64,000 bases of DNA from Chitinivibrionales bacterium (GTDB lineage: Bacteria; Fibrobacterota; Chitinivibrionia; Chitinivibrionales; WJKA01): assembly GCA_014728295.1 (NCBI GenBank), contig WJLW01000107.1, positions 1 through 64,000 of the forward strand. Direction: 5' to 3'. Within the stretch, counting starts at the first letter, position 1. Every line of letters starts with the position of its first letter. The notes below the pieces were generated by a model that had not been told where the DNA came from, made no database searches, and worked only from the letters and a program-made list of their open reading frames with translations. This document shows positions 57,328 through 64,000 of this stretch, piece by piece. Position numbers and translations under genes: made by a program.

Positions 57328-59379
57328 ATGGTGAGTTTCGGTAGCATGAGTTGGCATTTGATACTGGCCGCAAGCCTGCCGGCATTAAGCACGGCGGCTG
57401 TGAGCAGAGATTCGGTTCAGGCTGAGCTGGATACGCTTGTCGTACGCGAGAGCAAACCGTTTTCGCGACAACTGCCGGTTCAGGATATCGAGGAGAAATT
57501 CGGCATTGCAGAGGACGTGAGTGACATCCTGTTTTCGCAACCGGGCGTGGGGCGGGTGCCCGAATCGGGATCGTTGCTGCTGGTGCACGGCGAGAGTCCG
57601 TACGACAACAGTTTTATGGTGCGCGGCATTCCCGTTTACTCACCGGCGCATTTTGCCGGCGGAACTCAATTCGATCGCAGCCTGTTGTCGCTTTCGATCC
57701 CGGTTGAAATCGATTTTTTTACGCGTGATTTCACCGGCGTGTATAGCGGAAGCTCTGCCTCGTATGTCAATATGGATCCGCGTCCATTGATGACCGAGGG
57801 CCTGGCGCCGCGTCCCGAGCTTGCCTTGACCTACAGTTCTCTGGATGCCGAACTCGCCGCCAGTATCCCGCTGCGCAGAGGCAGGGATCGTTACATGTTC
57901 ATGCTCAAACCCCCCGATCAGTATCGCAGGCTGCTGGATGATTTGTTTTATGCGTCGAGTGAAGAGGCGGGACTGGGATTTGCCGCACCGTTTTCCACCT
58001 CATCGTTCAGATTTACCGGGTTGCAACGCACCGCACACGTAAGTACCGAGCAATTGCTGTGGTTTGGACGCGATGTGTATGCACAAGAGGTTTACGCAAC
58101 GCTCAAGGAAGGCGTCATTGATGCGCGCGATGGATTGCCTGAGGTTGTCGGCAATTTTCCCTGGGGAATCGGCGTCGTGTCTTTCACCACCAAACAGGAC
58201 CGTCCCTGGAAGGCCTCGGTGGGCGGCAGCTCCCAGTATCAATATGAAGGCAAGCAACTCGGGCCCGTTCGGCCGGTGAAGCGCATAAAGCGCAGGAACG
58301 TGGCAGGCGTGGTGGGAAAATCGTTTAACCTTGTTGACAACTTGGATCTCACCACAAAACTGTTCGGTGAATACATCGATTGGAACGGTGAGCTTGCGTT
58401 GCACTCTGCACATGGTGCCGTCATCGTCGGCCGCAACGGGACCAGATCAAGTGCACAGCTCCATGCCGGACTGCACTTTCCGGTGTATTCCTGGCAGATG
58501 CAGTTCAATACCAATAGCGGTTTACTGGGGCCGGGATTGAACCCGTTTATCGACGTTGGTTTACTTGCGGGATATCGCAAGCGCAAACTCAGCTTCGAAA
58601 GCTCAATCGGTTTTGTTACCACCCAACCCGATGAGCGCGGCTTCCCCTCCCCCGAGTATGCACGCACGACAATGCGCACCTACCAGGCCTACGCACAGCT
58701 CGACTACTTTGCCGCCCCCGCCCTTTCTGCGGTCGTGAATGTGTACTGCAAATATCGCAACCACCTGCCGGCGCTCTTTGAGAATCCCGAAATCCCGCTG
58801 TGGGATGAGACCCTCGATGAACAACTCCTGGCCTATGGCGGGACTTTCGAGGTCGTGCTGAAACGGGAATACGGGTGGAACTTCACGCTCTCGCAATCGG
58901 CGTCACGTTCGCAAGTGTCGGCTGGTGACACCACGCGGCCCCATGCGTGGGACATCCCGTGGCTCAACAAAACGGCGCTCTCGTATACCTTTCGCAAGCC
59001 TCACATCGGTATTTACCTCATCGGCACGTTCTCCGGCGGATTGCCGTATCGGGAATTAGTGCTTGACAATGGCAATTTGGTCCGGATGCCGCAGATCAAT
59101 CGCACTCCCGTCTATAAACGACTTGATTTCAAATTTGACTGGAACTGCCGGGTTGACGGAAAGCTGGTCACGAATCTGCATGCATACTTTCTCCTGCAAA
59201 ACTTCCTGTATATCGGTAATGGACTTTTTCCCGACAAGAAGAATAAATCCAATGTTCGTGAATATTATTGGGAAGTCTCAGCACAAGCCGGCGCGGGGCT
59301 GGAAAAAAAGCCGATATATCTTCATCCCTTCGACATTCATTTGGGAGTGCGCGCCAACATCAGACTTCCCTGGTGGTAA
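57328..59379 (+). CDS. TonB-receptor-like outer-membrane barrel
   Basis: About 683 residues. The start is uncertain: 57328 or 57346 give short signal peptides (SWHLILAASLPALSTAA); a GTG at 57208 would overlap the adenylate cyclase gene. Residues about 30-170 resemble a receptor plug (DVSDILFSQPGVGRVPESGS, SPYDNSFMVRGIPVYSPAHF, GVYSGSSASYVNM). The remainder is barrel-like, with RLDFKFDWNCRV and a terminal NIRLPWW ending in Trp. The fold resembles TonB-dependent receptors lacking an obvious TonB box. Substrate unknown. It is divergent from cyaA, with about 224 bp between starts. Confidence 0.7.
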   Translation: MVSFGSMSWHLILAASLPALSTAAVSRDSVQAELDTLVVRESKPFSRQLPVQDIEEKFGIAEDVSDILFSQPGVGRVPESGSLLLVHGESPYDNSFMVRGIPVYSPAHFAGGTQFDRSLLSLSIPVEIDFFTRDFTGVYSGSSASYVNMDPRPLMTEGLAPRPELALTYSSLDAELAASIPLRRGRDRYMFMLKPPDQYRRLLDDLFYASSEEAGLGFAAPFSTSSFRFTGLQRTAHVSTEQLLWFGRDVYAQEVYATLKEGVIDARDGLPEVVGNFPWGIGVVSFTTKQDRPWKASVGGSSQYQYEGKQLGPVRPVKRIKRRNVAGVVGKSFNLVDNLDLTTKLFGEYIDWNGELALHSAHGAVIVGRNGTRSSAQLHAGLHFPVYSWQMQFNTNSGLLGPGLNPFIDVGLLAGYRKRKLSFESSIGFVTTQPDERGFPSPEYARTTMRTYQAYAQLDYFAAPALSAVVNVYCKYRNHLPALFENPEIPLWDETLDEQLLAYGGTFEVVLKREYGWNFTLSQSASRSQVSAGDTTRPHAWDIPWLNKTALSYTFRKPHIGIYLIGTFSGGLPYRELVLDNGNLVRMPQINRTPVYKRLDFKFDWNCRVDGKLVTNLHAYFLLQNFLYIGNGLFPDKKNKSNVREYYWEVSAQAGAGLEKKPIYLHPFDIHLGVRANIRLPWW

Positions 59380-59604
59380 AGCTGCGTAAATCGTGAATAT
59401 TAATGAGATTGTTTCAACTTTGCGCTACAGTATTCTCTCTTCTTCAAATTGCCGGTATAAGCAGAACCGGTGCACTACCGGTAACAATTACCGTATTGCG
59501 GTGGGAAATATTAATTTGTTATTCAGGTAGGTGTATAACCGGCAATTCGCTTTTATTGAGCGAAATGATCCTTTCCGATTTCACCTTTCGAAAAGGAAAC
59601 TGCT

Positions 59605-60021
59605 ATGCGGCGATATATTCGACATCCCTCTGATATCCCTATTCAGTACAAACTCGGCGACATTGTTGCCAATTCCAGAGAATATCTGAATAACATAAGT
59701 AAAGGCGGTCTTTCATTTCGATCGCATAGTTACATCAAAAAAGGCACGGCCATTTCAATCGAAATTCCGCTGGTGCGTCCCATTTTCAGTACGATCGGTG
59801 TTGTCGTATGGTGCACACGGTATGGCGATAATTACAATGTCGGCGTAAAATTTACCGATTCGGAAACGCAATTTCGCATTCGCATGGTAGAACAGGTCTG
59901 CCACATAGAAAGCTACAAGCACGATATCGAACGTAAAGAAGGGCGCTCGCTTTCGGGAGAAGAAGCGGCCGCAGAGTGGATCAATAAATATGCGGAGGAC
60001 TTCCCGGTTTTCGGATCATGA
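59605..60021 (+). CDS. PilZ-domain protein
   Basis: 138 residues. The c-di-GMP-binding residues of PilZ are present: RRYIRHP (RxxxR-like start) and NNISKGGLSF (N/DxSxxG), followed by the beta barrel (GTAISIEIPLVRP, GVVVWCTRYGDNYNVGVKF). The tail is helical (MVEQVCHIESYKHDIERKEG). AAAGGA lies 10 bases before the ATG. Probably a single-domain c-di-GMP effector; partner unknown. The frame starting at 59403 upstream is not convincing. Confidence 0.88.
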   Translation: MRRYIRHPSDIPIQYKLGDIVANSREYLNNISKGGLSFRSHSYIKKGTAISIEIPLVRPIFSTIGVVVWCTRYGDNYNVGVKFTDSETQFRIRMVEQVCHIESYKHDIERKEGRSLSGEEAAAEWINKYAEDFPVFGS

Positions 60022-60115
60022 GGGATGCACCTGCCGTGTCTGCAGAAAGCAAGTAGAAAAACACAACAGCACGCGCCGCGTCGAACCTGCCCCGGCAGTG
60101 AGTCGAAAGCGTGGC

Positions 60116-60574
60116 TCAGTTACCGTTCAGGCACGCAACGATGCTGTTGATAGTGGCCTCTTCGAGCACCAGTTTGGCAATGGCCGTATTATCCTGCTTG
60201 AATTCTTTGCGATAGCCAACCTGCTGCGCCTGCTCGGTGATGCACCGTTTGAGAACGGCATCCGCAACCGGACCGCCTTTGAGGTATTTGCGGAAGTTGG
60301 ATGCCATGCGGTCAACGGCCGTTTGCTCTGCGATTTTGCCGGAAGTGATGACATCTCCCCGTTTTGCCGTTCCCTGAGCAACCAGTTGCGTGACAATGCC
60401 GGTCAGCTCGATACGCGATTGGGGCTTTGCGCGCTGTTCGGTGAAATCCCAGGTCTTGTCCTCATGCAACACGACGGTTCGTCCGTCGTCCAGCGTGACG
60501 ATGATGTCTTTTGCTGCGAGCAAGAATAGCAAACCCGTTGCCGGCAGCAAGCCAAATCGAATTGCCGGGTGCAT
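60116..60574 (-). CDS. Secreted protein with DUF3157-like N-terminus
   Basis: 152 residues. A hydrophobic signal (IRFGLLPATGLLFLLAA) then VTLDDGRTVVLHEDKTWDFTE, a small beta motif of secreted DUF3157-like proteins. The rest is helical and charged (QTAVDRMASNFRKYLKGG) and ends VACLNGN. It is a relative of the gene 83 bp upstream on the same strand, sharing the 'V.L..G..V.L.ED.T' motif and a C-terminal pattern with one late Cys. Role unknown. Confidence 0.6.
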   Translation of the reverse strand: MHPAIRFGLLPATGLLFLLAAKDIIVTLDDGRTVVLHEDKTWDFTEQRAKPQSRIELTGIVTQLVAQGTAKRGDVITSGKIAEQTAVDRMASNFRKYLKGGPVADAVLKRCITEQAQQVGYRKEFKQDNTAIAKLVLEEATINSIVACLNGN

Positions 60575-60657
60575 AATCCCTCCCCCGGTTGTGGTTAATG
60601 TATTTGCCGTCGAAGTGACGCAGCACGCACCGCATCACCCTGAATCGCAACGGAAAA

Positions 60658-61299
60658 CTATTTTCCCGCCGCTTTTTTCTTTGCTTCTTCTTTTTTCAGT
60701 TTTTCCTTCTGTTTGCGCAAACGCTCTTGCTCGCGCAGAGATTCCAGACATTGCTCAATGCGTACTATTTCTTCATTGGCAAACTCAATCCCAACCCTGA
60801 CTTTGGTGCCGGAAACGGTTTGCACGTTGAGCTTGTTGTCTTTAACCTGACTGCCGACGCACTTTTTTATCATCTCAGTAGTAAACTTTTTGTCCGGGAT
60901 CAATCCCCGGATTCGGGATACCATCTTATTGTATGCGTCAACTTTTGCCGCTTTCATCGATTGCGTCACGGATCCTTTTGATGCAACTGCTGATGTGGAT
61001 GCCGAACGCGCACTCAGCCTGAGCGGCGTGTATTCTTCGGGAAGCTTTTTGCCGATAAACCAGGTACCGTTTTCGCGCAACAACACCTGCTTGCCGCCCT
61101 GAATTGCAAAGGTGACTCGCTCCAGCTCTTTGTCCATGTATGCGCCGGTATACTCATAGGTGCTGTCCTCATTGAGCTTGACGGTCTCCCCGGTCGGCAG
61201 GGTCACCGTCATCGTTTTGGGCTTGCCGGCCCCGTGTATGATGCAAAGCAATCCCAGTGCCGCAACGATCAGGGCAAATGTAAATGACTTCATGCGCAT
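60658..61299 (-). CDS. Secreted DUF3157-like protein, paralogue
   Basis: 213 residues. A signal peptide (FALIVAALGLLCIIHGAG) precedes two copies of the same short motif: VTLPTGETVKLNEDSTYEY and FAIQGGKQVLLRENGTWFIG. A helical region follows (MKAAKVDAYNKMVSRIRGLIP) with two Cys, and a Lys-rich coiled tail (REQERLRKQKEKLKKEEAKK). Co-directional with the shorter paralogue; probably a tandem duplication that diverged. Role unknown. Confidence 0.65.
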   Translation of the reverse strand: MRMKSFTFALIVAALGLLCIIHGAGKPKTMTVTLPTGETVKLNEDSTYEYTGAYMDKELERVTFAIQGGKQVLLRENGTWFIGKKLPEEYTPLRLSARSASTSAVASKGSVTQSMKAAKVDAYNKMVSRIRGLIPDKKFTTEMIKKCVGSQVKDNKLNVQTVSGTKVRVGIEFANEEIVRIEQCLESLREQERLRKQKEKLKKEEAKKKAAGK

Positions 61300-61360
61300 C
61301 CACTCCTTTATGGATCGGGTGAAAGATTCAAAACTGTTTAAGCGGTAAAACTAACGGGTG

Positions 61361-61377
61361 GGATACATTATGTATCC
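61361..61377. promoter_or_regulatory. 17-bp perfect palindrome upstream of aspS
   Basis: GGATACAT-T-ATGTATCC lies between the divergent secreted-protein and aspS genes. It could be an operator for either. No family is assigned. Confidence 0.4.
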
Positions 61378-61406
61378 TCTCGCCTGCTTGTTCGATATCC
61401 TATTAA

Positions 61407-61412
61407 TATAAT
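61407..61412 (+). promoter_or_regulatory. TATAAT -10 box upstream of aspS
   Basis: A perfect TATAAT about 155 bp before the aspS ATG. The -35 region (TGCTTG at 17 bases) is poor, so the assignment is tentative. The leader would be about 150 bases. Confidence 0.35.
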
Positions 61413-61567
61413 TATCACAAATGCTGCGGCAAAAGGTTTCAGAAGCAGAGGCATATCATCCGGCGCATGAGCTGTGGTCGTTCATGGCCGGGAATTAGAA
61501 CACAGCAGCCGGGAAATACTATTTTCTATGCTCCCGAAACAGCACTTTTCAATTCAAGGATATTGTC

Positions 61568-63343
61568 ATGCACCCATTTCGCACTCATGTTTGCAGCGAA
61601 CTTCGCAAAAGCGATGTAGATAAAAAAGTCATCCTGTCCGGATGGATTCACAACCGCCGCGACCACGGCGGGGTGCTTTTCATCGATTTGCGTGACCATT
61701 ACGGCATTACCCAGATTGTTATCTATCCCGATGCCGGCTTCCAGTACGAAGTAGGCCATTGCCACAAGGAAACGGTCATCAAATTCGCCGGATGCGTTAT
61801 GGCCCGCACCCAAGAAAATATCAATCCCGGAATGGATACCGGAGAGATCGAGGTCAAAGCGCAAAGCTACGAAATACTCGGGCCCTGCGATTCTCTGCCG
61901 TTTAACATTTTTCCCGAAGAGCAGGCGCCCGAAGAAACACGACTGAAATACCGTTACTTTGACTTGCGCAAACCCCAATTGCATAACAACATTATTCTGC
62001 GCTCGAAGGTCATTCAGAGTATCCGCCGCCGCATGCTCGAACACGGATTCAACGAATTCCAGACGCCGATTCTCACCAGTTCGTCTCCCGAGGGCGCACG
62101 CGACTATCTGGTACCCAGCCGTGCGCATCCCGGCAAGTTCTATGCGCTCCCGCAGGCGCCGCAGCAATTCAAGCAACTGCTCATGATCGCCGGTTTTGAC
62201 AAGTACTTCCAGATTGCGCCCTGCTTTCGGGACGAAGATGCACGCGCCGATCGCTCACCGGGCGAGTTTTATCAGCTCGATATCGAGATGTCTTTCATCA
62301 CCCAGGATGATATTTTCTGCGTGCTCGAGGATGTGTTGCACGGTATTTTCGGTGAATTTTCAACGGCCAGCGTCAGCGAGAAACCGTTTCCCAGAATTCC
62401 GTACAAAGAGGCCATGCTCAAATACGGTTGTGACAAGCCCGATCTGCGCATCCCCATAGAAATGCTGGATGTCTCGGAGATCTTTGCCGACTCCGGCTTC
62501 AATGCATTCAAAAGCGCTGTTGAAAAAGGAAGTGTCGTACGCGCCATCCCGGTGACGGCAATCGCCGATCGGCCGCGCAGCTTCTTCGACAACATGGTAT
62601 CCTACGCACAATCCGTCGGCTCCAAAGGCCTGGCCTATCTCGTCTGGACCGATGAAAAAGTAAAGGGCCCCATCGCCAAGTTTCTCTCCGATGAAAAACT
62701 GCAAGCGCTTGCTCAACAGTGCAATGTTTCGGTTGGTGACGTGGTTTTCTTCGTATGCGATAAAGCGCCGGCCGCATCCCGCATCGCCGGAGATGTGCGT
62801 ATCAAGCTGGGCGCCGATCTCGGCATCATCGAAAAAGAGTGCTTCAAGTTCTGCTGGATTGTGGATTTTCCCATGTTCGAGTGGGATGAAGATCACCAAA
62901 GTATTGCCTTTTCACACAATCCCTTCTCCATGCCCCAGGGCGGTATGGATGCATTGCTAAACGACGAACCGCTCAGCATTCTCGCTTATCAATATGATAT
63001 CGTGTGCAATGGAATCGAGTTGTCATCCGGCGCCATAAGAAACCACCGCCCCGACATCATGTACAAAGCCTTCGAAATCGCCGGCTACAAACCGGATGTC
63101 GTCGACGAAAAGTTCGGCGCCATGATCAATGCCTTCAAACTCGGCGCACCGCCGCATGGCGGCATTGCTCCGGGAGTCGATCGCATGGTAATGCTGCTGG
63201 CCAATGAGCAGAATATCCGTGAAATCATTGCCTTCCCGATGAACCAGAAAGCCCAGGACCTGATGATGAATGCTCCCGCCGAGGCAACCCCCCAACAGTT
63301 GCAGGAACTGCGGTTGCGCATAATGCCCCTGCCGAAGGAGTGA
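61568..63343 (+). CDS. aspS: Aspartyl-tRNA synthetase, probably non-discriminating
   Basis: 591 residues, the bacterial long form with a GAD insertion. It charges tRNA with aspartate. The anticodon domain reads [19 protein letters not shown]; class II motifs follow ([40 protein letters not shown], and [14 protein letters not shown] near the end). In the anticodon loop-binding part His stands where discriminating enzymes such as E. coli have Leu (RRRDLG); His there is linked to enzymes that also charge tRNA-Asn. AAGGAT lies 8 bases before the ATG. Confidence 0.95.
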   Translation: MHPFRTHVCSELRKSDVDKKVILSGWIHNRRDHGGVLFIDLRDHYGITQIVIYPDAGFQYEVGHCHKETVIKFAGCVMARTQENINPGMDTGEIEVKAQSYEILGPCDSLPFNIFPEEQAPEETRLKYRYFDLRKPQLHNNIILRSKVIQSIRRRMLEHGFNEFQTPILTSSSPEGARDYLVPSRAHPGKFYALPQAPQQFKQLLMIAGFDKYFQIAPCFRDEDARADRSPGEFYQLDIEMSFITQDDIFCVLEDVLHGIFGEFSTASVSEKPFPRIPYKEAMLKYGCDKPDLRIPIEMLDVSEIFADSGFNAFKSAVEKGSVVRAIPVTAIADRPRSFFDNMVSYAQSVGSKGLAYLVWTDEKVKGPIAKFLSDEKLQALAQQCNVSVGDVVFFVCDKAPAASRIAGDVRIKLGADLGIIEKECFKFCWIVDFPMFEWDEDHQSIAFSHNPFSMPQGGMDALLNDEPLSILAYQYDIVCNGIELSSGAIRNHRPDIMYKAFEIAGYKPDVVDEKFGAMINAFKLGAPPHGGIAPGVDRMVMLLANEQNIREIIAFPMNQKAQDLMMNAPAEATPQQLQELRLRIMPLPKE

Positions 63344-63363
63344 TGGTTGGAAGGGATATATAG

Positions 63364-63434
63364 GGACGGACTTACTTTTCCTCTTTGTTGCGTTGTTGGC
63401 AAAATGCTTCAAAAGGGGAAAAGTTAGTCCGTCC
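63364..63434. repeat. REP-like inverted repeat or terminator hairpin
   Basis: GGACGGACTTACTTTTCCTC (63364-63383) pairs with GGGGAAAAGTTAGTCCGTCC (63415-63434) at 18 of 20 positions around a 31-base loop. It lies 20 bp after aspS. The sequence type resembles REP-like palindromes associated with Y1 (RAYT) transposases. It may end aspS transcription. Confidence 0.65.
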
Positions 63435-64000
63435 GTGTGCCACGAGGCTTTACAGGAGATGAGGGATTAGCCCCCTCGAAGTCGGCTTACACGAGTTGAC
63501 TTCAAACCGCCTTGAGCTGCTGTGTTCAAAAGGCATGGTGGTGAGCGTCAAGGTAAGGTATGAACAGAGAAGATGAACATATGTGAACCATTGAACAAGC
63601 ATCGAAACTAATAGATGATGTCAAAACCGGGGAGTGGACGAGATTCCCGGGATAAGTCTGGAAGATACGTGTCTACTGACCAGACGGCATCCGGTGTAGA
63701 GGTGGCATGATCTCTGTTTGGGCTCTTGTAAGGAACGTGGGAACCTGTGCCGTGATGTCAAGGGGGCCATTCAAGTGTAGCAGTACTGCGCGAGAATGTG
63801 AGTACCAATGCATTGTACAGGGGCGGAACATTCCGTAGTAGTGATGAAGTCTCTGTAATGGAGGTGGAGCGAAGGGAATGTCCTGTTCAGCTGATGTTTT
63901 GTATCAACCATGTACAATGGGAGGAATGCATTTCAAAAGCAAAGTCGTTTGAGATAAGCCGACATGTGGTAATGGAAGCATGGCGGCGCGTTAAATCCAA
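63435..64000 (+). mobile_element. Group II intron, 5' part (continues past window)
   Basis: GTGTGCC at 63435 fits the GUGYG 5' end of group II introns and starts exactly at the outer base of the hairpin. The following about 420 bases are non-coding with purine-rich, structured text typical of intron domains I-III (CGAAACTAATAGATGATGTC, AACCGGGGAGTGGACGAGA, GGAACGTGGGAACCTG). A reverse transcriptase/maturase frame then opens. The 5' boundary is inferred; GTGAG at 63541 is a less likely alternative. The 3' end is outside the window. Confidence 0.82.
63858..64000 (+). CDS. ltrA: Group II intron reverse transcriptase/maturase, N-terminal part
   Basis: The frame starts ATG GAG GTG GAG and reads MEVERRECPVQLMFCINHV, then KAKSFEISRHVVMEAWRRVK up to the window edge. 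This is the N-terminus of intron-encoded proteins, which normally continues '..NKGAAGVD' into the RT domain. The full protein (about 400-600 residues) splices and mobilises the intron. Truncated only by the window end. Confidence 0.82.
   Translation, partial: MEVERRECPVQLMFCINHVQWEECISKAKSFEISRHVVMEAWRRVKS

Noticed and set aside
59403..59633. 76-codon frame before the PilZ gene
   Set aside because: It begins with a hydrophobic stretch but then turns into text without family character and overlaps the PilZ start in another frame.

Overview
The window looks like a chromosomal segment of a Gram-negative bacterium, most likely of the Fibrobacterota/Bacteroidota (FCB) grouping. The signs are a complete Na+-pumping NADH:quinone reductase operon, a C25 (gingipain-like) peptidase with a type IX secretion style C-terminal domain, a PorV-like outer-membrane protein, a TonB-receptor-like barrel, Hanks-type kinase and sigma-54 signalling, and a contractile injection system of the Bacteroidota style. 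No rRNA or tRNA was seen, so the phylum is inference.

Layout. 1-3.1 kb: an AT-rich accessory patch of gene fragments (pyrophosphatase-like N-terminus, headless and tailless S8 protease, an unknown fragment), then an xre-phd-relE toxin-antitoxin operon. 3.5-9.6 kb: TPR lipoprotein, membrane Ser/Thr kinase and GAF sigma-54 activator, followed by a sigma-54-like promoter with a 19-bp palindrome and three envelope genes. 9.7-16.4 kb: nagD-like and panB, a secreted C25 peptidase with a lipoprotein, an HPr without the usual regulatory serine, and an Rrf2 regulator. 16.6-23.4 kb: a prenyl synthase joined to nqrABCDEF. 23.5-26.1 kb: a second sigma-54 activator with a degenerate receiver, a MITE-like element, a cold-shock gene and a 634-bp control region.

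26.15-55.06 kb is the centrepiece: a one-strand extracellular contractile injection system (eCIS) operon. It encodes a DUF4255 terminator, an unknown protein, a large sheath, two tube proteins, a DUF5908 mini-protein, a LysM hub protein, VgrG-like spike, PAAR tip, gp25, two giant baseplate proteins, a fibre-like protein with Ig-like repeats, a tape measure protein, an AAA+ ATPase, and a 1549-residue DUF4157 protein carrying a predicted nuclease and a helix-hairpin-helix tail. A near-consensus -24/-12 promoter lies just upstream, with palindromic sites suited to an activator. The reading proposed here is a sigma-54-switched injection machine whose cargo is the DUF4157 nuclease.

55.1-64 kb: a convergent class I adenylate cyclase, a TonB-receptor-like barrel, a PilZ protein, two related secreted proteins, aspS, a REP-like hairpin, and the 5' part of a group II intron that starts at the hairpin's edge and runs out of the window with its maturase gene.
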